NCBI RefSeq assembly: GCF_044594925.1
Contig: NZ_CP138991.1
Span: 3,534,001-3,598,000 of the forward strand
DNA length: 64,000 nt
Direction of reading: 5' to 3'
Origin: Maribacter sp044594925
Lineage (GTDB): Bacteria; Bacteroidota; Bacteroidia; Flavobacteriales; Flavobacteriaceae
Shown: positions 43,196 through 51,242 of the stretch, piece by piece
Layout: the number at the start of each line of letters is the position of its first letter
How positions within the stretch are numbered: position 1 is the first letter of the stretch
Position numbers and translations under genes: made by a program
The notes under the pieces: generated by a model
Database searches by the model: none
Told to the model about the DNA's origin: nothing
What the model saw: the letters and a program-made list of their open reading frames with translations, nothing else

Positions 43196-43759
43196 CTACA
43201 CTTCAGAATATCTAAAACAATTTATTTCATGGTCATTGACCATTCCTATTGCCTGCATATAAGCGTAAACTACGGTGCTCCCAACAAATTTAAAACCTCT
43301 TTTCTTTAAATCCTTGCTGATTTTGTCTGAAAGCGTGGTATTTGCAGGACCTTCCTTGTAATTTTTTATGGTATTGATGATAGGTTCCTGATCTATAAAA
43401 TCCCAGATGTACGTACTGAAACTTCCATACGCTTGCTGCACTTCCATAAAGGCAATGGCATTGGTTATAGTGGCATTAACTTTTAGTTTGTTTCGAATAA
43501 TACCTGCGTTCTCAAGTAGTTGTGCTTTTTTATTTTCATCGTACAGCGCAATTTTCTCATAATCGAAATTATCAAAAGCTGCCCTAAAGTTCTCTCTTTT
43601 CTTTAATATGGTTATCCAACTAAGGCCTGCTTGGAAACATTCAAGAATAAGAAATTCAAATAACGTACGATCATCCCTAACGGGAACACCCCATTCTTTA
43701 TCATGATAATTTTCATACAACGTGTTACCGATACACCAGCCACATTTGTGTTTTTCCAT
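43196..43759 (-). CDS. tag: DNA-3-methyladenine glycosylase I
   Basis: 187 residues, full length. It removes 3-methyladenine from alkylated DNA. CGWCIGNTLYENYHDKEWGVPV holds the zinc-binding Cys residues and the catalytic-domain start; FQAGLSWITILKKRENF and FKFVGSTVVYAYMQAIGMVNDHEINCF are conserved, with the C-terminal His/Cys zinc ligands. It is not clearly in an operon: SbtA lies 36 bp upstream on the same strand. Confidence 0.95.
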   Translation of the reverse strand: MEKHKCGWCIGNTLYENYHDKEWGVPVRDDRTLFEFLILECFQAGLSWITILKKRENFRAAFDNFDYEKIALYDENKKAQLLENAGIIRNKLKVNATITNAIAFMEVQQAYGSFSTYIWDFIDQEPIINTIKNYKEGPANTTLSDKISKDLKKRGFKFVGSTVVYAYMQAIGMVNDHEINCFRYSEV

Positions 43760-43795
43760 TGCATGAAATTAGTGATTTATGGAATAGGAACAGCT

Positions 43796-44767
43796 TTAAA
43801 AAGATTGTACTACCCATAAATATAATGGCATGCCTAATGTTATATTAAAGGGAAAGGTAATAGCTAATGCCATGGGCAGATATAAACTTGGGTTAGCTTT
43901 CGGGGCAGCTAAACGCATTGCTGCCGGCACTGCTATATAGGATGCACTGGCTGCCAATATTGCAAAGAGAAACCGATTGCCAACACTTTCCGTAAAGGCA
44001 GAACTGACGATGGCAACAGTGATACCGTTAATTAATGGAATAATAATAGCGAATAGAAAAGCAAACCAACCTTTCTTGAGAAAATCATTTAATTTTTTAC
44101 CACTTGTGATTCCCATATCTAATAGAAATACAGCTAAAAATCCTTTAAAAATATCAGTTGTAAAGGGTTCAATACCTCTGGCTTGTTGATCACTGGCCAA
44201 AAAGCCGATTACAAGGCTACCTAAAATTAGGAGCACACTTCCATTGGTTAGCGAATGTTTTACCACTCCCGTTAAACTGATTTTATTCTTTTTATCCTTT
44301 TTGTCTTTTTGGAAATAGGACATTAGCAGTACGCCAATTATAATGGACGGTGCTTCCATAAGGGCCATGACGGCCACCATATGTCCGCCAAATGGTATTT
44401 GTTCAATTTCTAGGAAGGAAACAGCGGTTACAAAAGTTACGGCACTGACAGAGCCATAGGCTGCGGCTATTGCTCCAGAGTTGGCTACGCTAAATTTTCT
44501 TCGAAGGATAAAGTAACTGAATATAGGAACAAACAACGCCAAGAAGACCCCGAACAATAAGGACCATAGTATTTCTAAATCCAGATTACTATGAGAAAGT
44601 TCCATCCCACCCTTAAAACCTATGGAGAACATTAGATAAAGTGATATAAATTTTGAGGAATTAGGCGGTATTTCCAAGTCGCTCTTTAGCGATACTGCCA
44701 AGATGCCCAGAAAGAAAAAAAGTAAGGCAGGGTTGGTTAGGTTGTCAAGCAACAAGTGTAAGTCCAT
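43796..44767 (-). CDS. sbtA: SbtA-type sodium-dependent bicarbonate permease
   Basis: 323 residues with about ten transmembrane helices in two inverted halves. The signature segments are AIAAAYGSVSAVTFVTA in the first half and ASASYIAVPAAMRLA in the second. The central cytosolic loop is Lys/Asp-rich (KDKKDKKNK). In cyanobacteria SbtA imports HCO3- with Na+ and is controlled by a PII-like protein. Here a divergent LysR regulator and a CutA/PII-fold gene lie within 3 kb, so an inorganic-carbon uptake locus is likely. Confidence 0.9.
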   Translation of the reverse strand: MDLHLLLDNLTNPALLFFFLGILAVSLKSDLEIPPNSSKFISLYLMFSIGFKGGMELSHSNLDLEILWSLLFGVFLALFVPIFSYFILRRKFSVANSGAIAAAYGSVSAVTFVTAVSFLEIEQIPFGGHMVAVMALMEAPSIIIGVLLMSYFQKDKKDKKNKISLTGVVKHSLTNGSVLLILGSLVIGFLASDQQARGIEPFTTDIFKGFLAVFLLDMGITSGKKLNDFLKKGWFAFLFAIIIPLINGITVAIVSSAFTESVGNRFLFAILAASASYIAVPAAMRLAAPKANPSLYLPMALAITFPFNITLGMPLYLWVVQSF

Positions 44768-44796
44768 AAGTAGTTTAGTGGTTTAAAAAGGAGGTT

Positions 44797-45090
44797 TTAG
44801 GCCTGCTCATTTATAGCGATGAGTTTAATAGTGATATCTCCATCAATTTGGAGTTTATAGCCCTCGTTTCTAGCTTTTAGAATAAGGTCTTTTGCACTAT
44901 TTTTTGAATTTTTGAGTGATGTTATACGTTGTTCCGACCATTGCATATCGTTATCTACTCCATTTTGAAGGCTAAGGATTTGTAGATGATGGAATTTTAT
45001 TTTATCGCTGATAAGAGAAAAGAGTACATCCGCTGCCTCAGCAGGAGAGAATGTACCCTTTACAAGATTTATGGTTTGGTCTGGTTTCAA
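44797..45090 (-). CDS. Small cytosolic protein, paralog of the 45291 gene
   Basis: 97 residues. INLVKGTFSPAEAADVLFSL, KIKFHHLQILSLQNG, QRITSLKNSKNSAKDLILKAR and LQIDGDITIKLI align with the 102-residue product at 45291 over nearly the full length. No signal peptide. It lies 29 bp upstream of sbtA on the same strand, so it is probably co-transcribed. I do not recognise a family; a role in bicarbonate uptake is inferred from location. Confidence 0.75.
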   Translation of the reverse strand: MKPDQTINLVKGTFSPAEAADVLFSLISDKIKFHHLQILSLQNGVDNDMQWSEQRITSLKNSKNSAKDLILKARNEGYKLQIDGDITIKLIAINEQA

Positions 45091-45100
45091 CGGTAGTCTT

Positions 45101-45265
45101 TTAAGAATTACCCATGGCCTTTACCACTAGTATACATGATATGATACCCGAAGCAACTAACAGGCGATCCATAAACAAGTTGTTATTTGTATACGAGGTA
45201 ATTAAAAAACCGGCTATGGCTATAAAACCAAGGCCAAGATATAAATGTGCTTTTTTAAGTGACAT
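45101..45265 (-). CDS. Small membrane protein
   Basis: 54 residues from the ATG at 45265. Two hydrophobic segments (LYLGLGFIAIAGFLITSY and LLVASGIISCILVVKAM) separated by a short polar turn. Located between the two paralogous small genes and 10 bp from the next. A longer in-frame start upstream has no convincing leader. Function unknown; a subunit or anchor of the bicarbonate system is possible. Confidence 0.65.
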   Translation of the reverse strand: MSLKKAHLYLGLGFIAIAGFLITSYTNNNLFMDRLLVASGIISCILVVKAMGNS

Positions 45266-45290
45266 AAGAATACATTTAAGATGGGTTGCC

Positions 45291-45599
45291 CTATTTGTTA
45301 ATGGATATGGTAAGAACACCGTCTATTTTTAACGTAAGTCCTTCTGCTCTTGCCTGTGCAAAAAAATCTTTAGCAATAGATTTTTCATGCTCTAGTTCAG
45401 TGATACGCTCATCTGGGTATTTAGTATTTGCCTCGGAGTGTCCCTCGCACAACGAAAGTCGTTGTAGTTTATGAAAATTAATTTTTTCATTAAGTAGTGC
45501 CAAGACTACGTCAGATGCTTCAGAAACGGTAAAGTTTCCGTCTACTAAGTTTATTTTTTGAGTGGTCTTTGGTCTTACGTTTTCTACTGTTGCTTTCAT
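45291..45599 (-). CDS. Small cytosolic protein, paralog of the 44797 gene
   Basis: 102 residues. QKINLVDGNFTVSEASDVVLALLNEKINFHKLQRLSL, ERITELEHEKSIAKDFFAQAR and LKIDGVLTISI match the 44797 product. It is the first gene of the sbtA-strand group, facing the divergent LysR gene across a very AT-rich 100-bp region, and so probably shares its regulated promoter. No known domain. Confidence 0.78.
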   Translation of the reverse strand: MKATVENVRPKTTQKINLVDGNFTVSEASDVVLALLNEKINFHKLQRLSLCEGHSEANTKYPDERITELEHEKSIAKDFFAQARAEGLTLKIDGVLTISINK

Positions 45600-45699
45600 G
45601 GTCTTATTTTTATTAGTTCATTTTATTACAGTGCAAAGTTTAAAATAATAATTCATAAGTTTTTATTTATATTTATTATATTAAACATTAATATTGTTT

Positions 45700-46623
45700 A
45701 TGAACTATACATTACATCAACTTCAGGTTTTTCTAAAAGTGTCGGAAAAAGAGAGTATTACCAAGGCAGCGGAAGAATTATTTTTAACGCAGCCTGCGGT
45801 ATCTATTCAGCTTAGGAATTTCCAAGATCAATTTTCAATACCATTGACAGAGGTCGTAGGAAGAAAGCTTTACATCACCGATTTTGGTCGGGAAATTGCC
45901 GAGGCGGCCGAAAAAATTTTGGATCAAGTTTATGCGATTAATTATAAATCTTCATCTTACGAAGGTAATTTGTCAGGAAGATTAAAGATCTCCATAGTAT
46001 CTACGGGTAAATACGTAATGCCTTATTTTCTGTCGAATTTTATAAAGAATAATGATGGAGTGGAACTTTTAATGGATGTTACCAATAAGTCTAAAGTAGT
46101 GAAGGCTTTGGAGTTGAATGAAGTGGACTTTGCATTGGTTTCCGTTTTGCCAAGTCATTTAAAAATGGATAAGATCGCTCTAATGGAAAACAAGCTCTTT
46201 TTGGTTGGGGATATGAAACGTAGCTTTAAGTCTAAGAATAAAAATAAAATTTTCAAGGACCTTCCATTAATTTATAGAGAACAAGGCTCAGCTACAAGAG
46301 GTGCAATGGAAGATTTTATAAGGAAGAACAACCTGCCCACGTCAAAAAAAATTGAGTTAACCTCAAATGAAGCCGTAAAGCAAGCTGTAATTGCGGGTTT
46401 GGGTTATTCCATTATGCCATTAATAGGTATAAAGAATGAATTGCGTAATGGCGATTTACAAATTATTGAAGTTTCTGGTTTACCTATTAGTACCACATGG
46501 AACCTAGTTTGGTTACAGTCAAAGAACCTTTCTCCTGCTGCAAGTGCATTCTTGGAGTACGTAAAACAAGATAAGGAGGGTGTTATAGCAGAACATTTTG
46601 ATTGGTTTGAAGGTATAGAATAA
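45700..46623 (+). CDS. LysR-type transcriptional regulator (CbbR/CysB-like position)
   Basis: 307 residues from the ATG at 45700 (a TTG two codons earlier is possible). Winged HTH at 1-~60: LHQLQVFLKVSEKESITKAAEELFLTQPAVSIQLRNF. The effector domain follows (~85-300; VELLMDVTNKSKVVKALELNEVDFALV). It is divergent from the sbtA-strand genes. LysR regulators of carbon-uptake loci such as CbbR and CmpR occupy the same position; that role is inferred. Confidence 0.92.
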   Translation: MNYTLHQLQVFLKVSEKESITKAAEELFLTQPAVSIQLRNFQDQFSIPLTEVVGRKLYITDFGREIAEAAEKILDQVYAINYKSSSYEGNLSGRLKISIVSTGKYVMPYFLSNFIKNNDGVELLMDVTNKSKVVKALELNEVDFALVSVLPSHLKMDKIALMENKLFLVGDMKRSFKSKNKNKIFKDLPLIYREQGSATRGAMEDFIRKNNLPTSKKIELTSNEAVKQAVIAGLGYSIMPLIGIKNELRNGDLQIIEVSGLPISTTWNLVWLQSKNLSPAASAFLEYVKQDKEGVIAEHFDWFEGIE

Positions 46624-46634
46624 GTAAAATTCAG

Positions 46635-46952
46635 TTAAACTTTAGCCGTGTTTTCTCTAAGAATGGTGGCTAGTTCCTCATCCATATACACTATTGGAAC
46701 AGAATATAACATAGGCATATTAGTGCTAAAATTCTTTTTCAGCACATCATTGATCGTTTTAAAAAGTAGTGCTTTCGTTTTGCCTATTATTAATGTTTGT
46801 TTAGTGGATATCAGTTGTCCTTCAGCATTTTTTTTCTCGTAGACTGTTTTCTCTGATACGGCAGCTTGTAAGAGTAAATTCTTATCCATCAATAAATTTA
46901 TGATTTGAAGTGCTTGAGTCTTATCCTTAGCTATAATGTGTGCTAGTATCAT
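46635..46952 (-). CDS. CutA/PII-fold small protein
   Basis: 105 residues. MILAHIIAKDKTQALQIINLLMDKNLLLQAAV, then STKQTLIIGKTKALLFKTINDVLKK and MPMLYSVPIVYMDEELATILRE follow the beta-alpha-beta layout of CutA and related PII-like trimeric proteins. It is convergent with the LysR gene. In cyanobacteria a PII-like protein (SbtB) controls SbtA; this protein may be an analogue, though its sequence is closer to CutA than to SbtB. Confidence 0.72.
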   Translation of the reverse strand: MILAHIIAKDKTQALQIINLLMDKNLLLQAAVSEKTVYEKKNAEGQLISTKQTLIIGKTKALLFKTINDVLKKNFSTNMPMLYSVPIVYMDEELATILRENTAKV

Positions 46953-47043
46953 ATCATTAATTTAAAACACTGGTCATATTTTGTAGGATATCTAGCGAAG
47001 AACTATCCAAGTATGACCGGTGTTGAGAACAAAAGTTTATACT

Positions 47044-47406
47044 TTAACGAGTCTCCTCAATATTTTTCCCAACAGGTATCAATTTAGCATTAACAGTGGT
47101 TAGGTGATTAAAAAAACTTTCGCCATCTTCTCTTCTTAAGACCGCTCTTCTTGTGCCGTCTGAATTTAGATCTAAACTATCTATGATAAATTTAGTACCA
47201 TAAACATTAATGTAGTTTCCGCTTCCGTCCCAATTGTCCAAACCACCAATGACAATTGCAGCACCGGTTTGTTTACCACTTATATTGTGTTGTTCAATAG
47301 GAGAACGTCCATTAACATCATTATTTTCAAATTGTATATAGAACAGCTCTTGGGCTTGCCCGAATAGCGGTGATAAAACGATTATTAGTAGTAGAAGTCT
47401 TTTCAT
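47044..47406 (-). CDS. Secreted protein of unknown function
   Basis: 120 residues. Signal peptide MKRLLLLIIVLSPLFGQAQ. The mature part is beta-rich with Gly/Asn/Asp turns (GGLDNWDGSGNYINVYG, SLDLNSDGTRRAVLRREDG). Not recognised. It lies divergent from the TetR operon and 90 bp from the CutA-fold gene, in its own unit. Confidence 0.75.
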   Translation of the reverse strand: MKRLLLLIIVLSPLFGQAQELFYIQFENNDVNGRSPIEQHNISGKQTGAAIVIGGLDNWDGSGNYINVYGTKFIIDSLDLNSDGTRRAVLRREDGESFFNHLTTVNAKLIPVGKNIEETR

Positions 47407-47485
47407 AGGTAAAAATTTTAAAAAAGATAAGAAATAAGACGTCTGTAAATGTAGAGCTATCGTTAAAAATTAGTTAAACTATTAT

Positions 47486-47512
47486 TATATAATAGCAATA
47501 CTATTATATTTG
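47486..47512 (+). promoter_or_regulatory. Promoter and candidate TetR operator of the export operon
   Basis: TATAATAG-CAATA-CTATTATA (arms of eight) overlaps a -7 box TATATTTG (47505-47512), 21 bp before the tetR start. Overlap of a palindrome with the -7 box is the usual autorepressor layout. The 12-mer AATACTATTATA recurs at 54957-54968. Confidence 0.55.
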
Positions 47513-47533
47513 TGTGAATCAAAATAATACTTA

Positions 47534-48208
47534 ATGGAACATTTACTGCAGACTGTTACAATAAGAATCAACGATAAGATTTTCTTAAAAGATCCGGAAT
47601 CATCTGATTTGGGCAAACGAATCGTTGAGAATAGTATACTTATGATCAGTGAAATGGGTTTTGAAAGTTTTACCTTCAAAAAACTAGGAACCAAAATAGG
47701 GTCTAATGAAAGCTCTATCTATCGCTATTTTGAAAACAAACACAAATTACTGTTGTATCTAACTTCTTGGTATTGGGGATGGTTAGAGTATCAATTGGTT
47801 TTTGCTACTAATGGAATTGTTAATCCAGAGGAAAAATTAAGAAAGGCCATAGAAATAGTTACTAAAACTACCGTTGAGGATACTTCTTTTTCACATATTA
47901 ATGAGGTACTTTTAAACAAGATTGTAATTAACGAATATTCCAAATCATATTTAACCAAAGAAGTGGATACAGAAAATAAAGAAGGTTATTTTGTCATCTA
48001 CAAAAGATTGGTGAACCGCCTTAGTCAAATGATTACTGGTGTGGATTCTGATTATCCTTATCCTTCAAGTTTGGCAAGTACGCTTTTGGAAGGTTCCTTA
48101 CATCAGCACTTTCTTAGAGATCACTTTAGTTCTTTAACGGATTTCCGTGAAAACGACGATCAAAAACAATACTTCTTAAACTTAGTGTTCTCATCACTTA
48201 AAGCCTAA
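47534..48208 (+). CDS. TetR family transcriptional regulator
   Basis: 224 residues. HTH at ~25-75: GFESFTFKKLGTKIGSNESSIYRYFENKHKLLLYL. The ligand domain is unusual in sequence. It is the first gene of an operon with ABC, HlyD, TolC and YitT genes (gaps of 6, 5, 2 and 12 bp). It is expected to repress the operon through the palindrome upstream. Confidence 0.92.
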   Translation: MEHLLQTVTIRINDKIFLKDPESSDLGKRIVENSILMISEMGFESFTFKKLGTKIGSNESSIYRYFENKHKLLLYLTSWYWGWLEYQLVFATNGIVNPEEKLRKAIEIVTKTTVEDTSFSHINEVLLNKIVINEYSKSYLTKEVDTENKEGYFVIYKRLVNRLSQMITGVDSDYPYPSSLASTLLEGSLHQHFLRDHFSSLTDFRENDDQKQYFLNLVFSSLKA

Positions 48209-48214
48209 ACAGGA

Positions 48215-49882
48215 ATGTCAAAAAATATTTTAACCGCTTGGCAGCGTCTCATAGGCATGCTACGTCTAGACAAAAGAGATGTTTTTCAAGTCTTTTACTA
48301 TGCAATTTTTGCGGGAATAGTGAGCTTGTCGCTACCGTTGGGTATCCAAGCAATCATAAATCTAATACAGGGCGCACAAGTGAGTACTTCTTGGATTGTA
48401 CTCGTAGTATTGGTGACCTTAGGGGTTGCTTTCGTGGGTATCTTACAACTGATGCAGATACGAATAATTGAAAATGTTCAGCAGAAAATTTTCACTAGGG
48501 CCTCGTTTGAGTTTTCTTATAGGTTTCCTAAAATAAAGATGAGCGAGTTACGGGATAATTATCCGCCAGAACTGGCCAACAGGTTTTTTGATATTTTAAA
48601 TGTTCAAAAAGGCTTACCTAAGTTGTTAATAGATTTTCCTGCTGCACTTTTACAAATCATATTTGGATTACTATTGCTCTCTTTTTACCATCCTTTCTTT
48701 ATTATCTATGGTATACTATTAATTATTCTCATCTATGTGGTTTTTAAATTTACGGTGCAGAAAGGACTGGAAACTAGTTTAGCGGAATCTAAGAGTAAAT
48801 ATAAGGTTGCGCATTGGATACAGGAAATCGCGAGGTCTATCGTTAGTTTTAAACTTTCTGGCAGAACTTCCCACGCCTTGGACAAGACAGATACATTAGT
48901 AGACAAATATTTGGTTTCTAGAGAAAGTCACTTTAGAATACTCGTATTGCAGTTTATCCAAATGATTGGTTTTAAGATTTTAGTTACTGCTGGTCTTTTA
49001 CTCATTGGTGGTCTATTGGTTTTGAATCAAGAAATGAATATTGGACAATTTGTAGCGGCAGAAATCATTATACTATTGGTAATTGCCTCCGTGGAGAAGC
49101 TTATTCTTGGACTAGAGTCTTTTTATGACGTACTTACCTCATTGGAAAAGCTAGGGCAAGTAGTAGATAAGGAACTAGAGCCGCAAGATGGGGAGACTCC
49201 TTTCTTACATGACGATAAATTTAGCTTGGAGTTAAGTAATGTGAGTTATCATATTCCAAATTCCGAAAAGAAAATTATTGATGACCTTTCACTGTCGATT
49301 ACGCCAAAGGATAGAATTCTTCTTAGTGGTCCGAACGGGTCAGGAAAATCAACCCTATTACGTTTAATAGCCGGTATAGTTGAGCCAACAGAAGGAAATA
49401 TATATGTAAACAATATTTCCTTAAAAGGCTTGCATTTAAATTATTATCGAGCGCAATTGGGTCAATCACTCACAGAGGAATCCCCCTTTGAAGGTACGCT
49501 GTTAGACAATATTACTTTCGGAGACACATCAATACCAAAAGAGGATATACGATGGGCCGTTGAAAAATCTGGACTAAAACAGTTCGTAAAAGAACAGAAG
49601 ATAGGCTTAAAGACAATTATTTATCCTGAAGGGAAACAGATATCAAGCACCATAGCTAAAAAGATAGTTTTGGCTAGGAGTATTGTTAGAAAGCCAAGAC
49701 TATTAATTCTAAAAGATCCCCTTGACCAATTTGATTCTAGTGAGGCTACAAGAATAATGGATTTTTTAATCGACCCTGAGCATCCATGGGCCTTGGTTGT
49801 TGTGAGTCAAAATCCCAATTGGGTGAAGCGATGTGGTCGAATTTTGACCCTAAAGGAAGGAAGATTAATTAGCGAAAAGTAG
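48215..49882 (+). CDS. ABC exporter with degenerate nucleotide-binding domain
   Basis: 555 residues: ABC transmembrane domain ~20-320 (six helices) and nucleotide-binding domain ~340-555. No C39 peptidase domain. Walker A is normal (GPNGSGKST, ~372) and the Q-loop Gln is present (LGQSLTEE). But the signature reads ISSTIAKK instead of LSGGQ (~474), Walker B reads LLILKDPLDQFD with Lys for Asp and Asp for catalytic Glu (~495), and the switch His is replaced by Gln (VVVSQNPNW, ~528). It may be a weak or non-hydrolysing exporter subunit. HlyD and TolC partners follow. Confidence 0.88.
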   Translation: MSKNILTAWQRLIGMLRLDKRDVFQVFYYAIFAGIVSLSLPLGIQAIINLIQGAQVSTSWIVLVVLVTLGVAFVGILQLMQIRIIENVQQKIFTRASFEFSYRFPKIKMSELRDNYPPELANRFFDILNVQKGLPKLLIDFPAALLQIIFGLLLLSFYHPFFIIYGILLIILIYVVFKFTVQKGLETSLAESKSKYKVAHWIQEIARSIVSFKLSGRTSHALDKTDTLVDKYLVSRESHFRILVLQFIQMIGFKILVTAGLLLIGGLLVLNQEMNIGQFVAAEIIILLVIASVEKLILGLESFYDVLTSLEKLGQVVDKELEPQDGETPFLHDDKFSLELSNVSYHIPNSEKKIIDDLSLSITPKDRILLSGPNGSGKSTLLRLIAGIVEPTEGNIYVNNISLKGLHLNYYRAQLGQSLTEESPFEGTLLDNITFGDTSIPKEDIRWAVEKSGLKQFVKEQKIGLKTIIYPEGKQISSTIAKKIVLARSIVRKPRLLILKDPLDQFDSSEATRIMDFLIDPEHPWALVVVSQNPNWVKRCGRILTLKEGRLISEK

Positions 49883-49887
49883 AGAAG

Positions 49888-51240
49888 ATGTTGAATATTT
49901 CCAAAAATAGCTTAGCTAAACGAGTAGACTTAAAAGGATATGAATCCACCAAGCGGGTTTTTCATCAAAGGTATTACAAGTATTTTAATAGATTCTTGAA
50001 AGGTTTCGGAATCATGATTTTGATACTCTTTTTTCTACCATGGACACAGAACGTTACCGGGAAAGGATATTTAACTACACTGAAGCCAGACCAACGACCG
50101 CAAACTATACAATCGCCGATACCAGGTAGAATTGAAAAATGGTACGTGCAAGAAGGAGATTATGTACAAAAAGGAGATACTATTCTTTTCATTTCAGAAA
50201 TTAAGAACGAGTATTTTGATCCCAATTTGGTCTCTCGTACAGGAGATCAAATCAAGGCTAAATCTGCCTCTGTAGTATCTTATGAAGGAAAGGTGAAAGC
50301 GCTGCGAAATCAAATGTCGGCATTATCCAACGAACGGGGGTTAAAGTTAGAGCAAGCACGGAATAAGTTGTTACAATCCAGACTAAAAGTACAGAGCGAT
50401 AGTATTGATTTAGAGGCTGCTAAAACGAATATAAAAATTGCGGAAAGACAGTTTAATCGAACGGAGCAACTACAGAGCGAAGGTCTTAAAGCTGTAACGG
50501 ATGTAGAAGAAAAACGTTTAAAGCTTCAAGAAACACAGGCCAAGCTTATTTCTCAGCAGAACAAATTGCTTGCGGCAAAGAACGAAGTAATTAATGCGAG
50601 AGTAGAAATTAACCGTGTACAGAATGAATACACCAATAAAATCTCAAAGGCTGAAAGTGACATGTTCACCGCACAGTCTAGCCAGTTCGATTCTGAGGCG
50701 CAGGTAACCAAGTTAGAGAACGAGTTTACCAATTATTCTATAAGAAATGATCTCTATTATGTGCGTGCTCCTCAAAATGGATTTATAAATAAAGCGTTGC
50801 AGGGAGGTATAGGTCAAACCTTTAAAGAAGGCGAGGCGCTTGTGGGTATCATGCCTGCGGATATTGATATGGCGGTGGAAACTTTTGTCAGACCCTTGGA
50901 TTTACCATTGATGCATTTGGGAGAAAAGGTGCGCATTCAGTTTGATGGTTGGCCCGCAATTGTTTTTAGCGGTTGGCCCAATGTATCCTATGGAACTTAT
51001 GGTGGTGTTGTAGTGGCCGTTGAAACCTTTATTAGCGATAATGGTAAATATCGTATTTTATTAGCGCCAGATCCTGATGATCATGAGTGGCCGGGAGAGC
51101 TTAGAGCTGGTTCCGGTGCAAATACTATCGCTCTTCTAGAGGATGTGCCTATTTGGTACGAGCTTTGGAGGCAGTTAAATGGTTTCCCGCCCAATTATTA
51201 TCAACCTGAGGGAGCGCAAGCTAAACCAGTAAAGAAATAA
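49888..51240 (+). CDS. HlyD-family membrane fusion protein
   Basis: 450 residues. One transmembrane helix (~35-52), then a lipoyl-like hairpin (SPIPGRIEKWYVQEGDYVQKGDTI), a long coiled coil (~110-270) and a C-terminal beta-barrel (YYVRAPQNGFINKA, GEALVGIMPADIDMAVETFV). It should bridge the ABC protein and a TolC-type outer-membrane channel. It sits 5 bp after the ABC gene and 2 bp before tolC. Confidence 0.93.
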   Translation: MLNISKNSLAKRVDLKGYESTKRVFHQRYYKYFNRFLKGFGIMILILFFLPWTQNVTGKGYLTTLKPDQRPQTIQSPIPGRIEKWYVQEGDYVQKGDTILFISEIKNEYFDPNLVSRTGDQIKAKSASVVSYEGKVKALRNQMSALSNERGLKLEQARNKLLQSRLKVQSDSIDLEAAKTNIKIAERQFNRTEQLQSEGLKAVTDVEEKRLKLQETQAKLISQQNKLLAAKNEVINARVEINRVQNEYTNKISKAESDMFTAQSSQFDSEAQVTKLENEFTNYSIRNDLYYVRAPQNGFINKALQGGIGQTFKEGEALVGIMPADIDMAVETFVRPLDLPLMHLGEKVRIQFDGWPAIVFSGWPNVSYGTYGGVVVAVETFISDNGKYRILLAPDPDDHEWPGELRAGSGANTIALLEDVPIWYELWRQLNGFPPNYYQPEGAQAKPVKK

Positions 51241-51242
51241 AG

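Noticed and set aside
45600..45699. LysR box in the sbtA-lysR intergenic region
   Set aside because: Several T-N11-A matches exist, but the sequence is so AT-rich that none stands out.
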